From Flavobacterium aerium (GTDB lineage Bacteria; Bacteroidota; Bacteroidia; Flavobacteriales; Flavobacteriaceae): a stretch of DNA of 64,000 nt. The translations under genes were made by a program, and so were the position numbers. Below the pieces are notes generated by a model that had not been told where the DNA came from, made no database searches, and worked only from the letters and a program-made list of their open reading frames with translations. Shown here piece after piece: positions 27,437 to 37,368 of this stretch. Where the stretch lies: contig NZ_JARQWR010000005.1 of assembly GCF_030766725.1 (NCBI RefSeq), forward strand, positions 1 to 64,000, written 5' to 3'. Positions within the stretch are counted from its first letter, which is position 1; each line of letters opens with the position of its first letter.

Positions 27437-28408
27437 TTATTGTAAAGCTAATGCAATAGCATTGCCAAATAATTCTGGTAAACTGATTCCTGCTGCTCTG
27501 GACTGTTGAGGTAAGAGACTTTCGGTGGTTAGACCTGGAACAGTATTCACTTCTAATAAGTGAGGTTCATTATTTACAATAATGTATTCACTACGAGAGA
27601 ATCCTTTCATTTTCAATACTTCATAAACCCTTTTTGCGATGCTGCCTACTTTCTCTGTCATTTCATCTGAAATTCTAGCAGGTGTAATCTCTTGAGACTT
27701 CCCTAAGTATTTAGCTTCATAATCAAAGAAATCATTTTCTGAAACGATTTCAGTAATTGGTAAAACAGTAACTTTTCCTTTGTAATTGATTACTCCAACA
27801 GAAACTTCAACACCATCAAGGAATGATTCAATAATGATTTCGTTATCTTCTTTATAAGCTTTCTCAATTGCTGCGGCTAATTCGTCTTGAACTTTCACTT
27901 TTGAAATACCAAAACTAGATCCTGCTTTATTGGGCTTAACAAAACAAGGTAATCCTACTGTTTTTATAATCGCATCCTGATCGATAGGGTCGCCAAGGTT
28001 TAAGTAATAAGACTGTGCTGTTTTAATACCATAAGGTTTTAATACAGATAATAAATCACGTTTATTAAAAGTCAATGCTGCTTGATAATAATCACAAGAT
28101 GTATGAGGAATACCTAATAATTCAAAATAAGCAGCCAATAATCCATCTTCTCCCGGTGTACCGTGGATGGCATTAAATACAACATCAAATTTTATTTTGA
28201 CCTCATTAACCAATACCGAAAAGTCATCCTTGTTTACTGTGTGTTCGATATTGTTATCATCGACCATAAACCATCTTTCCTTAAAAATATGAACACGATA
28301 AGTATGGTATTCATTTTTATCTAAATACTGATATACTACATTTCCGCTGGTTAAAGAAACTTGATATTCGCTAGAATATCCACCCATAATAATGGCAACA
28401 TTTTTCAT
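27437..28408 (-). CDS. ddl: D-alanine--D-alanine ligase
   Basis: 323 residues from MKNVAIIMGGYSSEYQVSL. Met at 28420, four codons earlier, is possible but less typical of the family. It joins two D-Ala with ATP to make the dipeptide for peptidoglycan. ATP-grasp features are present: PCFVKPNKAGSSFGISKV near residue 140, EVSVGVINYKGKVTVLPITE, and the metal/phosphate end LEVNTVPGLTTESLLPQQ near residue 292. GTPGEDG near residue 79 is part of the N-terminal substrate domain. It is divergent from the PASTA gene, which is often involved in cell-wall sensing. Confidence 0.96.
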   Translation of the reverse strand: MKNVAIIMGGYSSEYQVSLTSGNVVYQYLDKNEYHTYRVHIFKERWFMVDDNNIEHTVNKDDFSVLVNEVKIKFDVVFNAIHGTPGEDGLLAAYFELLGIPHTSCDYYQAALTFNKRDLLSVLKPYGIKTAQSYYLNLGDPIDQDAIIKTVGLPCFVKPNKAGSSFGISKVKVQDELAAAIEKAYKEDNEIIIESFLDGVEVSVGVINYKGKVTVLPITEIVSENDFFDYEAKYLGKSQEITPARISDEMTEKVGSIAKRVYEVLKMKGFSRSEYIIVNNEPHLLEVNTVPGLTTESLLPQQSRAAGISLPELFGNAIALALQ

Positions 28409-28489
28409 CTTGAAAGGCATTAAAATTATCGACTTTTATAAAACAAAAATATCATTAATTGTTGAAACTAAAAACCTTTACTATTTTTA

Positions 28490-28497
28490 TATCTTTG
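28490..28497 (+). promoter_or_regulatory. promoter -7 box for the PASTA-rluD operon (TATCTTTG)
   Basis: TAnnTTTG match, 16 bases before the PASTA ATG. A TTG lies at 28462-28464, 25 bases upstream, slightly longer than usual spacing. Confidence 0.6.
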
Positions 28498-28513
28498 CGG
28501 TAAATAAAATTAT

Positions 28514-29128
28514 ATGAGTTTATCCAAATTCCTTACAAGTCGTGTTTTCGTTAAGCAATTAATTATTGCTGCAGTAATTGTGTTTATTGCTACTTTTTTA
28601 TTGATGAAATGGTTGAGTGTCACCACAAATCATGGTGAAGAAATCACTGTGCCAGATTTGAAAAAGATGACTGCAACACAAATTGAGTCAAAATTAGAAA
28701 ACATGGATTTAGAATATGTTATTGTAGATTCTGTAGACTATAGAAGTGATTTCCCTAAATTTTCAGTTGTAGATCAGGATCCAATTGCGGGTGCGAAGGT
28801 AAAACAGAACAGAAAAATTTATGTAAAATTAAATTCTTCGGGTTATGCACAGGTGAAAATTCCAGATTTAATTCAGAGAACATACAGACAGGCATTGCCT
28901 ACATTAAAAGCATTAGGACTTGATGAAGGTAAAATCATCTATGTTCCTAATATTGCAAAAGACATGGTTTTGGAAATGCGTTTTAATGGTAAAAAATTAA
29001 AACCAGGAGACCAAGTTTTGAAAACCTCTAAGATCGATTTAGTTTTAGGAGATGGGAAAATTGGATTTGAGGATAATAATACGAACGATACAGACGGGGT
29101 AAACATAGATACAAAAAATGAACAATAA
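28514..29128 (+). CDS. membrane-anchored PASTA-domain protein
   Basis: 204 residues. A short cytosolic start and one membrane segment (about 14-36) are followed by two to three PASTA repeats outside: VPDLKKMTATQIESKLENMDLEYVIVDS (in part VPDLKKMTATQIESKL), then KVKQNRKIYVKLNSS, and IPDLIQRTYRQALPTLKALG. PASTA domains bind peptidoglycan stems or muropeptides in kinases and PBPs, but here there is no kinase or penicillin-binding domain. The Asn/Asp-rich tail is disordered. It overlaps the following rluD gene by 11 bases, so the two are translated together. Confidence 0.88.
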   Translation: MSLSKFLTSRVFVKQLIIAAVIVFIATFLLMKWLSVTTNHGEEITVPDLKKMTATQIESKLENMDLEYVIVDSVDYRSDFPKFSVVDQDPIAGAKVKQNRKIYVKLNSSGYAQVKIPDLIQRTYRQALPTLKALGLDEGKIIYVPNIAKDMVLEMRFNGKKLKPGDQVLKTSKIDLVLGDGKIGFEDNNTNDTDGVNIDTKNEQ

Positions 29129-30164
29129 CAATATTGACAGTCCAGAAATGGATGAAGAATTATTCGAACACTTTAAATTTGAAGTTCCTAAAGGACAATC
29201 TCCTTTGCGAATTGACAAGTATTTAATGAGTTTGATTCAGAATGCAACACGTAACAAAATACAAAATGCAGCAACAGCAGGAAATATTTATGTGAATGAC
29301 ATCGCTGTAAAATCAAATTATAAAGTTAAGGCTTTGGATGTAGTACGTATTATGTTAACACATCCACCGTATGAAAATCATATTGAACCAGAGAATATCC
29401 CTTTGGATATTGTCTATGAGGATGATGCACTTTTAGTGATTAATAAACCAGCTGGGATGGTTGTACATCCTGGACATGGTAATTATACAGGGACTTTAGT
29501 ACATGCATTGGCTTATCATTTCGATAACCTTCCTATGAATAGTAGTGAACGTCCGGGTTTAGTACACCGTATTGACAAGGATACTACAGGATTATTGGTT
29601 ATTGCAAAAACTGAAGCTGCAATGACACACTTAGCAAAGCAATTTGAAGCAAAAACTTCAGATAGAGAATATGTGGCTTTGGTTTGGGGAAATATGGTAG
29701 AAGATGAAGGAACGGTAGAAGGAAATATCGCCCGACATGTGAAAGACAGAATGCAAATGGCTGTTTTTCTAGATGAAGAGATTGGGAAACCAGCAGTAAC
29801 TCATTACAAAGTAATAGAACGATTAGGTTATGTTACTTTGATTTCATGTAAATTGGAAACAGGACGTACACACCAAATTCGTGTGCACATGAAACACATT
29901 GGACATACCTTATTCAATGATGAACGTTATGGCGGAAATATCATTTTAAAAGGAACGACATTTACGAAATATAAACAATTCATTGATAATTGTTTTAAAA
30001 TATTACCAAGACAAGCCCTACATGCTAAGACATTAGGATTCATTCACCCCACTACGGGAGAAAAAATGAGTTTTGATACGGAACTTCCTGAGGATATGAA
30101 AGAATGTATCACGAAATGGAGAGCTTATTCTAATTCACATACTGTAGAAGAGGAAGAAGATTAA
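29118..30164 (+). CDS. rluD: 23S rRNA pseudouridine synthase, RluD family
   Basis: 348 residues. An N-terminal S4 RNA-binding domain (about 24-85, with [20 protein letters not shown]) is followed by the catalytic domain with [22 protein letters not shown]-type sequence (here [16 protein letters not shown]). The active-site Asp is in [19 protein letters not shown] near residue 155. [18 protein letters not shown] is the conserved C-terminal motif. It makes pseudouridines in 23S rRNA (RluD: 1911, 1915, 1917 in E. coli), and which sites are used here is inferred. The extra acidic N-terminal 20 residues are usual in Flavobacteria. It overlaps the PASTA gene by 11 bases. Confidence 0.9.
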   Translation: [348 protein letters not shown]

Positions 30165-30186
30165 TCTATCATTATGATAAAAATAT

Positions 30187-30225
30187 AAAGCCCGCATTTT
30201 CAGCTATGAAAATGCGGGCTTTTTT
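30187..30225 (+). terminator. intrinsic terminator after rluD
   Basis: 13-bp stem GCCCGCATTTTCA (30190-30202) / TGAAAATGCGGGC (30207-30219), loop GCTA, then a T run. Confidence 0.93.
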
Positions 30226-30358
30226 GTTGAATAATTTTGCTTAAATCCAGTTGTTTCAAATGGGTTTATAATTCTTTTTTTATAAATTAGGGACTTATTT
30301 CCCCTGATTATTAATTACTAAGTAGTAACCAATTGGTTTAGATTTATAAAAATTCCCC

Positions 30359-33300
30359 ATGAACAAAGAACTCCTTTACCAAGATGATATATCAAATAAA
30401 TTCTGGAATATTGCTGCGTCAGGAAATAGTTTTACAGTAACCTATGGTAAAACAGGTACCCAAGGCCAATCACAGACGAAAACATTTGAAAGTGAAGAAA
30501 AATGCCTCAAAGAAGCACAGAAAATAATTGCTGAAAAACTTAAAAAAGGCTACTCAGAAGATGGAGAACCTTCTGGTGCAGTGCCCAAAGCAATAACCGC
30601 TAAAAAATCAGATCAAGCGACCCTATTAGCAGAATATGATGAGTTAGTGAAACAAGCCAACATTCAAGGACTGTTACCTTTTTTACAAACAAAAGTAAAA
30701 GGGCATACTGAGGCGATGAAGAAGAATATTCGGAAAGCCAAAAGGCATTGGATGACTTGGGTTGATTTAACAAAAGAAAAAAACTTTATTAAAAAAGGAG
30801 GGAACCAATATGGTATTAGAGGCTCAAAAGCACAACAAAATATTATAGCATTAAGCGCCATTGCCTTATTCAATAGAGCAGAAATTAATTCTTGGGATGA
30901 ATTGTTAGATGTTTTTAATGAAATGAATGATCCCTATTCTACTGCAATAATAGAATGGGCAAAACCCAATTGGATTGTTGATTTTTTATTAGAAAAAACA
31001 GCACGCGATGATTGGCGAACGGTGGATTATGCTGTTCTTCGTCTTTGGGAAGATAAAGGAATAATTGACTATAATCCAGAGTTGTTTGCACGAATGTTAT
31101 CCCGCAGAAGATGGGGTAATGCGGATGATCGATATGAGAATTTTGATAAATTCTCCGCCTATATTATAAATGATGCAACCATAGTGAAACGAGATGTTTT
31201 GGAATTGTTCAATTATCCAACAACTTTGCATCAGCAATTTTTTCATGACCCAGACCCAAAGAAAAGAGAAGAAATAATAATATGGGAGCGCATTTTAAAA
31301 ACACTACTTCAAGATAAAAAAATAGATATGCTTTGGTTCTTGGAAAAAAGCATACAAATACAAACGAAAGAATGGAGTCTGAATTTAAAATCATTTTTTA
31401 GAAAAAGAATTTTAGAAGCAGATCCGACACCCGAACAATTAGTAACACTTCAAAACACAATATTCCCTTTATTACATGCTTCTGTTAGTGCTGTAGTCGT
31501 GTTAGGGATTGATTTAAGTAAGAAAATTATAGAAGAGAAGAAATTCGACACAACAGCATTTTTAGAATGGTTGGAGCCTGTAATGATGCGTGAAGATTGT
31601 AAAGGAGCTATAAAATCAATATTGATTCTATTTGATAAAATAGCTAAAAAACAACCAAAGTTAAAAGCTAGACTAAGTCATTTGGCTTCCGATGTTTTTA
31701 TGATTCCGGATTTAAGTTTACAGGAACGCGCCGTAAAAACAATTGAAAAATTAGGGAATGCAAAAGATGCAGTACTCAAAGAAAAATTAGAAATGTATGC
31801 TTCCCAAATGCAGGGAAATGTGAAAGTACAATTAACACCATTTTTGGATGCTGAAACTGTTTTGTTACAGGGATTTGAACTCGAAGACTATGTTGTTGTT
31901 AAACAAAAAAATAAAGTTCTTTTAGAACAAAATACCGTAATATTACCCGCTGATTGGAATGCAATTTTATTCCAATTCGGAAAATTTATTAGTTCTACGG
32001 AGGTTATAGATGCAGAAATAATATTACATAGTTTAACGCTTCAGTCAGATTTATTTCCAGAAGATTATAAAGAACAATTACAGCCTTATTTAAAACAATT
32101 GGAGAAAAGTTACTTTGAAGCTGATTATAAAAATATTTTTAAAAACTTTTTCAGTGAAAAAATAAAGGACCTATCGGGGACTTTTAAAGTGAAAAGTGCC
32201 TATATCTCCAATTCTAAAACGATTAATTCACTATTGGAGGTTTTAAACGAAGTAGAATATAAAATTAAAAATAAGTCAAAGTTACCGTTATTGAGCTTTC
32301 CATCACACTTGCCACATTGGGTTGCTCCTAAAGTGTTAGTAGAGCGTTTACTACAATATCAAGAAGCCAATGAACCGATTAATAAAATTGATTTTGCAAT
32401 AGCAATCAGTCGAATGCCACGGGAGAATACTACAGAAGCCTTACAGCTTTGTGATCAGTTAAAAGATGAGGTTGCAGATTTGTTACGATATTGTTTAGGA
32501 GAAACGAAAGAAATTACACTACGTAAAAATTCATTCTTTTCAAAAATAATGATGCATACGTTGAATACCACAAAAGAAACAGTAAATAATGCCTATTGGG
32601 CATTGGCTGCTCGAACTTTTGATCCCCTAGGAACATTCGCTGAGTTTGAAACCACCACATTAAAGGATATTCCTTATGTAGTATCTCCATATTATCCTGA
32701 AATAAAAATAAAAGAACAATGGCAGGAGTGGAGAGATTATAAAACAAATGAAAAGATGCGCAATCAACTGCCTTCTATTCTAGATGTTAAGTTAAATGCT
32801 TTTCAACAAACTCCAGAGGTACTTTTATACAGTATTGATGCGTATGATAAAACGGGATATTTTTCATATCTCATTGAAGCGGAAGAAAATGTATGGTATT
32901 GGCATAGTTTGATGCCACAGAATGATGATCCATTAGCACTTTCAATATTAAAGTATGCTTGTAAAAGTCCAGATGAAAGTAATAATGGACTAAGAGCCTT
33001 TTTATATGTAATGATGTTACCGGAATTTTGGTTTACAGACCATTCGATTATGGTATTAGCCTGTGGTTTATTTGAACAAAAGAAACAAAACCGTTTACTT
33101 GCCGGGGAAGTATTGATTGATTTGATAACAAAACAAAAAATAGATGTAGATACTATGGGACGAAAAGCAGGGTTTTTAATTTCAGAAAATTATGGTCCCT
33201 TACAACGTTTTACAGAAGCCATAACGATGAGTAAGGATATATCTCCTTTGCATAATTCAGCATTGAAGTCATTGTTAGACAGTTGTCTTGAAAATTTAAA

Positions 33301-33466
33301 AATAGGCGATAAGTTACCTACAAACTTTAAGAAATTGCTTGAATTGTATTTTGATGTACTGACAAAAACAGGACACAAACCAAGTGCAGGAGCGCTTAAT
33401 TTAATTACTTCTTTGGGTTCTAATGCGAGTATTAAAGCGATAGTGAAGCAAATTTCGAATAATTAA
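30359..33466 (+). CDS. WGR domain plus DUF6493 large helical protein
   Basis: 1035 residues. Residues about 1-70 form a WGR domain: [36 protein letters not shown], then [14 protein letters not shown] domains bind nucleic acid or link to PARP-like proteins. The rest is a very long, mostly alpha-helical DUF6493-type region with HEAT-like pairs and many Leu/Lys/Glu, including MPREN and [18 protein letters not shown]. There is no signal peptide or catalytic motif that I can name. It ends 24 bases before a SWIM zinc-finger gene, and the two form a unit seen in many bacteria, often with MoxR/VWA genes that are absent here. Confidence 0.8.
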   Translation: MNKELLYQDDISNKFWNIAASGNSFTVTYGKTGTQGQSQTKTFESEEKCLKEAQKIIAEKLKKGYSEDGEPSGAVPKAITAKKSDQATLLAEYDELVKQANIQGLLPFLQTKVKGHTEAMKKNIRKAKRHWMTWVDLTKEKNFIKKGGNQYGIRGSKAQQNIIALSAIALFNRAEINSWDELLDVFNEMNDPYSTAIIEWAKPNWIVDFLLEKTARDDWRTVDYAVLRLWEDKGIIDYNPELFARMLSRRRWGNADDRYENFDKFSAYIINDATIVKRDVLELFNYPTTLHQQFFHDPDPKKREEIIIWERILKTLLQDKKIDMLWFLEKSIQIQTKEWSLNLKSFFRKRILEADPTPEQLVTLQNTIFPLLHASVSAVVVLGIDLSKKIIEEKKFDTTAFLEWLEPVMMREDCKGAIKSILILFDKIAKKQPKLKARLSHLASDVFMIPDLSLQERAVKTIEKLGNAKDAVLKEKLEMYASQMQGNVKVQLTPFLDAETVLLQGFELEDYVVVKQKNKVLLEQNTVILPADWNAILFQFGKFISSTEVIDAEIILHSLTLQSDLFPEDYKEQLQPYLKQLEKSYFEADYKNIFKNFFSEKIKDLSGTFKVKSAYISNSKTINSLLEVLNEVEYKIKNKSKLPLLSFPSHLPHWVAPKVLVERLLQYQEANEPINKIDFAIAISRMPRENTTEALQLCDQLKDEVADLLRYCLGETKEITLRKNSFFSKIMMHTLNTTKETVNNAYWALAARTFDPLGTFAEFETTTLKDIPYVVSPYYPEIKIKEQWQEWRDYKTNEKMRNQLPSILDVKLNAFQQTPEVLLYSIDAYDKTGYFSYLIEAEENVWYWHSLMPQNDDPLALSILKYACKSPDESNNGLRAFLYVMMLPEFWFTDHSIMVLACGLFEQKKQNRLLAGEVLIDLITKQKIDVDTMGRKAGFLISENYGPLQRFTEAITMSKDISPLHNSALKSLLDSCLENLKIGDKLPTNFKKLLELYFDVLTKTGHKPSAGALNLITSLGSNASIKAIVKQISNN

Positions 33467-33490
33467 ATTTTGATTTAAAAAAGAGAAAAT

Positions 33491-34825
33491 ATGTCAGCGG
33501 ATTTAGAATATAATTATCAAGGAGTTTCAACTTTAGAAAAAAATAAAGGAGGGAATAAATTAGTTTTCGCACATCAAACAGAAATTGAAGAAGTAAATAA
33601 TATTCCATGTTTCTTTTGGGGAAGTTTGACGGACCCTTATGTAACCGCAAAATGCTGGACTACGATTTCAAAAGTAGTTCGTTCCAGTTTTGGACCTATT
33701 CCAGCCAGCTTACGAGATCCAATTGTTTCTGCAGGAGCAGAGCGCCTACGTTTTGAAGGGTTTTCTTCCTGTAATGGAGTGTATGTGCGTTTGGATATGA
33801 TGCCCGATGCTGTCGATGGAGAATTCATTGCCAGTGGTACAACGAATGTAGATTTTAATGAGCCGATGCTGAATGCTCTAAATGGAATTCAGAAGAATGA
33901 AAAAGTTGTTTTAGCCATTGGGCAAAACGAAGTTCAGGTAACAACCAAGCAAGAAAAAGTTGTAGAGAAAAAAGTAAAATTACCCCTGCGATGGATTAAA
34001 GGTTTAACAAGTGTTCAGTTGTATTTAGCAGATATGGATTTGTCTTTTGAGCTGAATAAAATACAAACCATACAATTATTTCAAAGTATTCCAAAAGGAA
34101 ATACTACAGGACAATTTTTCATTACACAAAGAGCAGGGAAATTCACTTTTACTGTAATTGAAAGTCCAGACTCTGTACGTATTGGTGGAGTACACCGATT
34201 GAGATTGTTGGAAGGGATTTTACCATTAGTGAAAGGAATACAAATCTATCAATCCCAGGATAAGGAAGCCTGTGCTCTAGTAGCAGAATTTGGAACCATG
34301 CGCTTGATGATGGCTTTTTCTCCCGATGCCTATAGAGGCTTTTCTGGAGAAGGAGTAGCCTTAGAGAATATGGTAAAAGAAGTGCCACTAGAATGGGTGT
34401 ATGGTTTAAATAGTCTGATGAAATCCAATGAAACATTTGATCCCACAATGATGTCTATTGAAAATGATATTCAATTTGATACTATGGACAGTTTGACAGC
34501 AAGTTTATCTTCGATGGGATTATTGGGCTATGATTTACATGAAAATCAGCATTTCTATAGACGCTTGCCTTTTAAAACAGAACGTATTTTAAGTTTAAAT
34601 CCACGTTTGAAAAATGCAAAAAAGCTATTGGATAACGCGGAAATAGAAGTTGTAGCAAAACGACCTGAGTATACAGAAGTGAGAGTAAAAGGAACAGGAG
34701 TATATCATACTGTAATTATTGAAAACGATAAAGCAAAGTGTACTTGTGATTGGTTTACCAGTTATCAAGGAAAGAGAGGGGTTTGCAAACATATTTTGGC
34801 AGTGAAAATGAGCAATGTAGGCTAG
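33491..34825 (+). CDS. SWIM zinc-finger family protein
   Basis: 444 residues. The C-terminal SWIM motif is CTCDWFTSYQGKRGVCKH (C-x-C-x13-C-x-H) near residue 417, a zinc-binding fold that contacts DNA or protein. The long N-terminal part has beta-rich repeats with SFGPIPASLRDPIVSAGAE near residue 60 and SPDSVRIGGVHRLRLLEG near 222, not recognised beyond the SWIM-protein family. It follows the WGR/DUF6493 gene by 24 bases on the same strand. No ATPase or VWA partner lies nearby, unlike in related loci where MoxR and VWA genes are adjacent. Confidence 0.85.
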   Translation: MSADLEYNYQGVSTLEKNKGGNKLVFAHQTEIEEVNNIPCFFWGSLTDPYVTAKCWTTISKVVRSSFGPIPASLRDPIVSAGAERLRFEGFSSCNGVYVRLDMMPDAVDGEFIASGTTNVDFNEPMLNALNGIQKNEKVVLAIGQNEVQVTTKQEKVVEKKVKLPLRWIKGLTSVQLYLADMDLSFELNKIQTIQLFQSIPKGNTTGQFFITQRAGKFTFTVIESPDSVRIGGVHRLRLLEGILPLVKGIQIYQSQDKEACALVAEFGTMRLMMAFSPDAYRGFSGEGVALENMVKEVPLEWVYGLNSLMKSNETFDPTMMSIENDIQFDTMDSLTASLSSMGLLGYDLHENQHFYRRLPFKTERILSLNPRLKNAKKLLDNAEIEVVAKRPEYTEVRVKGTGVYHTVIIENDKAKCTCDWFTSYQGKRGVCKHILAVKMSNVG

Positions 34826-34944
34826 TAGCTGTCTGTTTTTTCTGGGGTATCAATTTTTACAATAGTATAATCAACAGAATTGAATAAGGATGCTGCTAAT
34901 TCTAAATTGGAATTAGTATTTTTGAAAGTATAAAATAAATGAAA

Positions 34945-35703
34945 ATGAAAATTGTAATATCTCCAGCCAAATCACTAGATTTTGAAACGCCATTACCCAT
35001 TGAAAAACATACTACGCCTTCTTTTTTAAAAGAATCGAAAATCATACATAAAGTTTTAAAAACACAATCCCCAAAAGAGTTATCAAATTTGATGAGTATT
35101 TCTGATAAATTGGCGGCATTAAATTGGGAGCGTAATCAAGCATGGAAAACGCCTTTTACGATTGAGAATGCACGTCCAGCAGTTTTTGCTTTCAATGGAG
35201 ATGTGTATACAGGATTAGATGCTTATTCTATTCCAGAAAATGCATTTGAAAAATTGGAAGATCGTCTGCGAATCCTTTCAGGTTTGTATGGAGTATTAAA
35301 GCCATTGGATCTTATTCAACCATATCGTTTGGAAATGGGTACAAAATTACCTGTGAAAGAATCACCAAATCTATATGGCTTTTGGAAACCAATTATTACG
35401 AAGGCTTTGAATAGTGAATTAAAGAAAGGAGAGCTTTTTATTAATTTGGCCAGCAAAGAATATTTTGACGCAGTCGATGTAAAGAAGTTAAAAGTTCCAG
35501 TAATTACTCCAGAATTCAAAGATTATAAAGATGGGAAATTAAAAATCATTAGTTTCTTCGCAAAGAAGGCTAGAGGATTGATGGTACGCTATATTTTGGA
35601 TAAAAATGTTGAAACTATCGAAGACCTGAAAGGTTTCGATTATGAAGGATATAAATTTGATGCCAATCTGTCAAAAGGAAATACACTGATTTTTACACGA
35701 TAA
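34945..35703 (+). CDS. yaaA: peroxide stress protein YaaA
   Basis: 252 residues from the second in-frame ATG. The first, at 34939, adds two residues. The start MKIVISPAKSLDFETPLP, then FNGDVYTGLDA, LRILSGLYGVLKPLD and the end FFAKKARGLMVRYILD identify the YaaA/DUF328 family. E. coli YaaA lowers free intracellular iron under hydrogen peroxide stress and has a DNA-binding fold. The same role is expected here. It is separated from the SWIM gene by about 120 bases with no gene or clear signal, and ends at a bidirectional terminator. Confidence 0.95.
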   Translation: MKIVISPAKSLDFETPLPIEKHTTPSFLKESKIIHKVLKTQSPKELSNLMSISDKLAALNWERNQAWKTPFTIENARPAVFAFNGDVYTGLDAYSIPENAFEKLEDRLRILSGLYGVLKPLDLIQPYRLEMGTKLPVKESPNLYGFWKPIITKALNSELKKGELFINLASKEYFDAVDVKKLKVPVITPEFKDYKDGKLKIISFFAKKARGLMVRYILDKNVETIEDLKGFDYEGYKFDANLSKGNTLIFTR

Positions 35704-35725
35704 AATAATAGCATTGATATAAAGA

Positions 35726-35757
35726 AAAACTCCCGATGTGAATCGGGAGTTTTTTTT
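35726..35757. terminator. bidirectional terminator (yaaA / efflux operon)
   Basis: Stem ACTCCCGAT (35729-35737) / ATCGGGAGT (35742-35750) followed by a T run and preceded by an A run. It ends both yaaA and the emr operon. Confidence 0.9.
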
Positions 35758-35780
35758 AAAATACTAATTAATTACTAAGA

Positions 35781-37367
35781 CTAATGCATAGCATCAGCAG
35801 GATTAATTTTATTGGTTCCTTTTTTAATCAACAGGATGATAGGGATACACAATAAGAACATAATCCCGAGGTACATGAAAATATCCATGTAGGCAAGAAC
35901 AGTGCTTTGCTTCATTACAGAAAGATCCATTGCCTGATAGGCTTTTCCTAAGGCCTCGCTTGAACTAAAACCTTTAGACATGAATCCCTGTTGTAGTTGT
36001 GTTACTCGTTGTTGAACTTCAAGTTTACTCACATCTAGTTTTGAAACTAAATCTACACGGTGATCCTGACTGAATCGTGTAATGAATGTCGTGATGATTG
36101 CAATACCAAATGAACCTCCTAATTGACGCATCATTCCAGTAAATGCAGCTCCTTCACCTATGCTTTTACCTTTTAAGGTAGATAAAGCTAAAGTTGTAAT
36201 CGGTACGAAAAGTAATCCTAATCCCATACCTCTTAATATTAAAGGCCAGAACATATGTTCTTTTCCTGTATCGGGCGTAATTACATTATGCATCCAGAAT
36301 GTAAAGAAAAAGAAGATTAAGAATCCTATACCGACCATGTAACCTTGTGGAACACCTTTTTGAATCATTTTCCCAATAAAAGGCATCATAAAGGCAGTGG
36401 TAAGTGATCCTGGAATTAATAATAAACCTGCATCTGTAGCGGTCCATCCCAGAACAGATTGTGTATAAATCGGTAATATTAATGTCGATCCGTACAAACC
36501 AAATCCTAAGATAAAACACATAACGGTTCCAATTCTTAAATTTCCATCTTTTAAAACACTAAGATTTACAATGGGATATTTATAGGTCATTTCTCTCCAA
36601 ATGAATAATAATAATCCAAATACAGTAACCACACTCAACGTAACAATTAAGCCATCGTTGAACCAGTCATCTTGTTGACCATGTTCTAAAACGAATTGTA
36701 ATGACCCAATAAATGATGCTAAGAATATAATTCCCCACCAGTCAACCTGATTGGCTTTTAGTTTCTCTCCATATTTTGGACTCTTTACATACGTTAGAGT
36801 TAAGATCGTTGCAATAATTCCCAATGGGATATTGATGTAAAAAATGTAAGGCCAAGAGTAATTATCCACAAGATAACCTCCTAATGGCGGACCTAATGTA
36901 GGTCCTACAATTACACCCATTCCGTAAATAGCTTGCGCCATACCTCGTTTTGCAATCGGATAACTTTCTGTAATAATGGTTTGTGCTGTTACTAATAAAG
37001 CTCCACCACCTAAACCTTGAATAAATCGGAAAGCTACCAGTTCCCATATATTTGTGGCATTACCACAGAGAAAAGAGGAAATCGTAAAGATTACAATCGA
37101 AACGGCAAAATAATTACGTCGACCAAATTGTTGAGAAAGCCAACTCGTCATTGGGATTACAATTACGTTTGCAATGGCATACGCAGTAATTACCCAAGCA
37201 ACATCCGTTAGCGTAGCGCCAAGGCTTCCTCGCATGTCTGTTAGTGCTACGTTTACAATAGTAGTATCCACGATTTCAAGCAATGCACAAAGTACTGCCG
37301 TAATCGTAATGATTACCCTTCTGTAACCGTATTCAACTAAACTATCTTCTCCATTAGTCGCTTCCAT
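35781..37367 (-). CDS. DHA2-family multidrug efflux permease (EmrB type)
   Basis: 528 residues with 14 predicted membrane segments, the layout of DHA2 major-facilitator drug/H+ antiporters. Motif C-like GMGVIVGPTLGPPLGGYLVD lies near residue 146, motif A-like LSQQFGRRNYF near residue 80, and LEIVDTTIVNVALTDMRGSLG (in part IVDTTIVNVAL) opens helix 1. It lies one base after the HlyD gene and shares its transcript with TolC and TetR genes, so a tripartite pump from inner to outer membrane is expected. The substrate is unknown. Confidence 0.9.
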   Translation of the reverse strand: MEATNGEDSLVEYGYRRVIITITAVLCALLEIVDTTIVNVALTDMRGSLGATLTDVAWVITAYAIANVIVIPMTSWLSQQFGRRNYFAVSIVIFTISSFLCGNATNIWELVAFRFIQGLGGGALLVTAQTIITESYPIAKRGMAQAIYGMGVIVGPTLGPPLGGYLVDNYSWPYIFYINIPLGIIATILTLTYVKSPKYGEKLKANQVDWWGIIFLASFIGSLQFVLEHGQQDDWFNDGLIVTLSVVTVFGLLLFIWREMTYKYPIVNLSVLKDGNLRIGTVMCFILGFGLYGSTLILPIYTQSVLGWTATDAGLLLIPGSLTTAFMMPFIGKMIQKGVPQGYMVGIGFLIFFFFTFWMHNVITPDTGKEHMFWPLILRGMGLGLLFVPITTLALSTLKGKSIGEGAAFTGMMRQLGGSFGIAIITTFITRFSQDHRVDLVSKLDVSKLEVQQRVTQLQQGFMSKGFSSSEALGKAYQAMDLSVMKQSTVLAYMDIFMYLGIMFLLCIPIILLIKKGTNKINPADAMH

Positions 37368-37368
37368 A

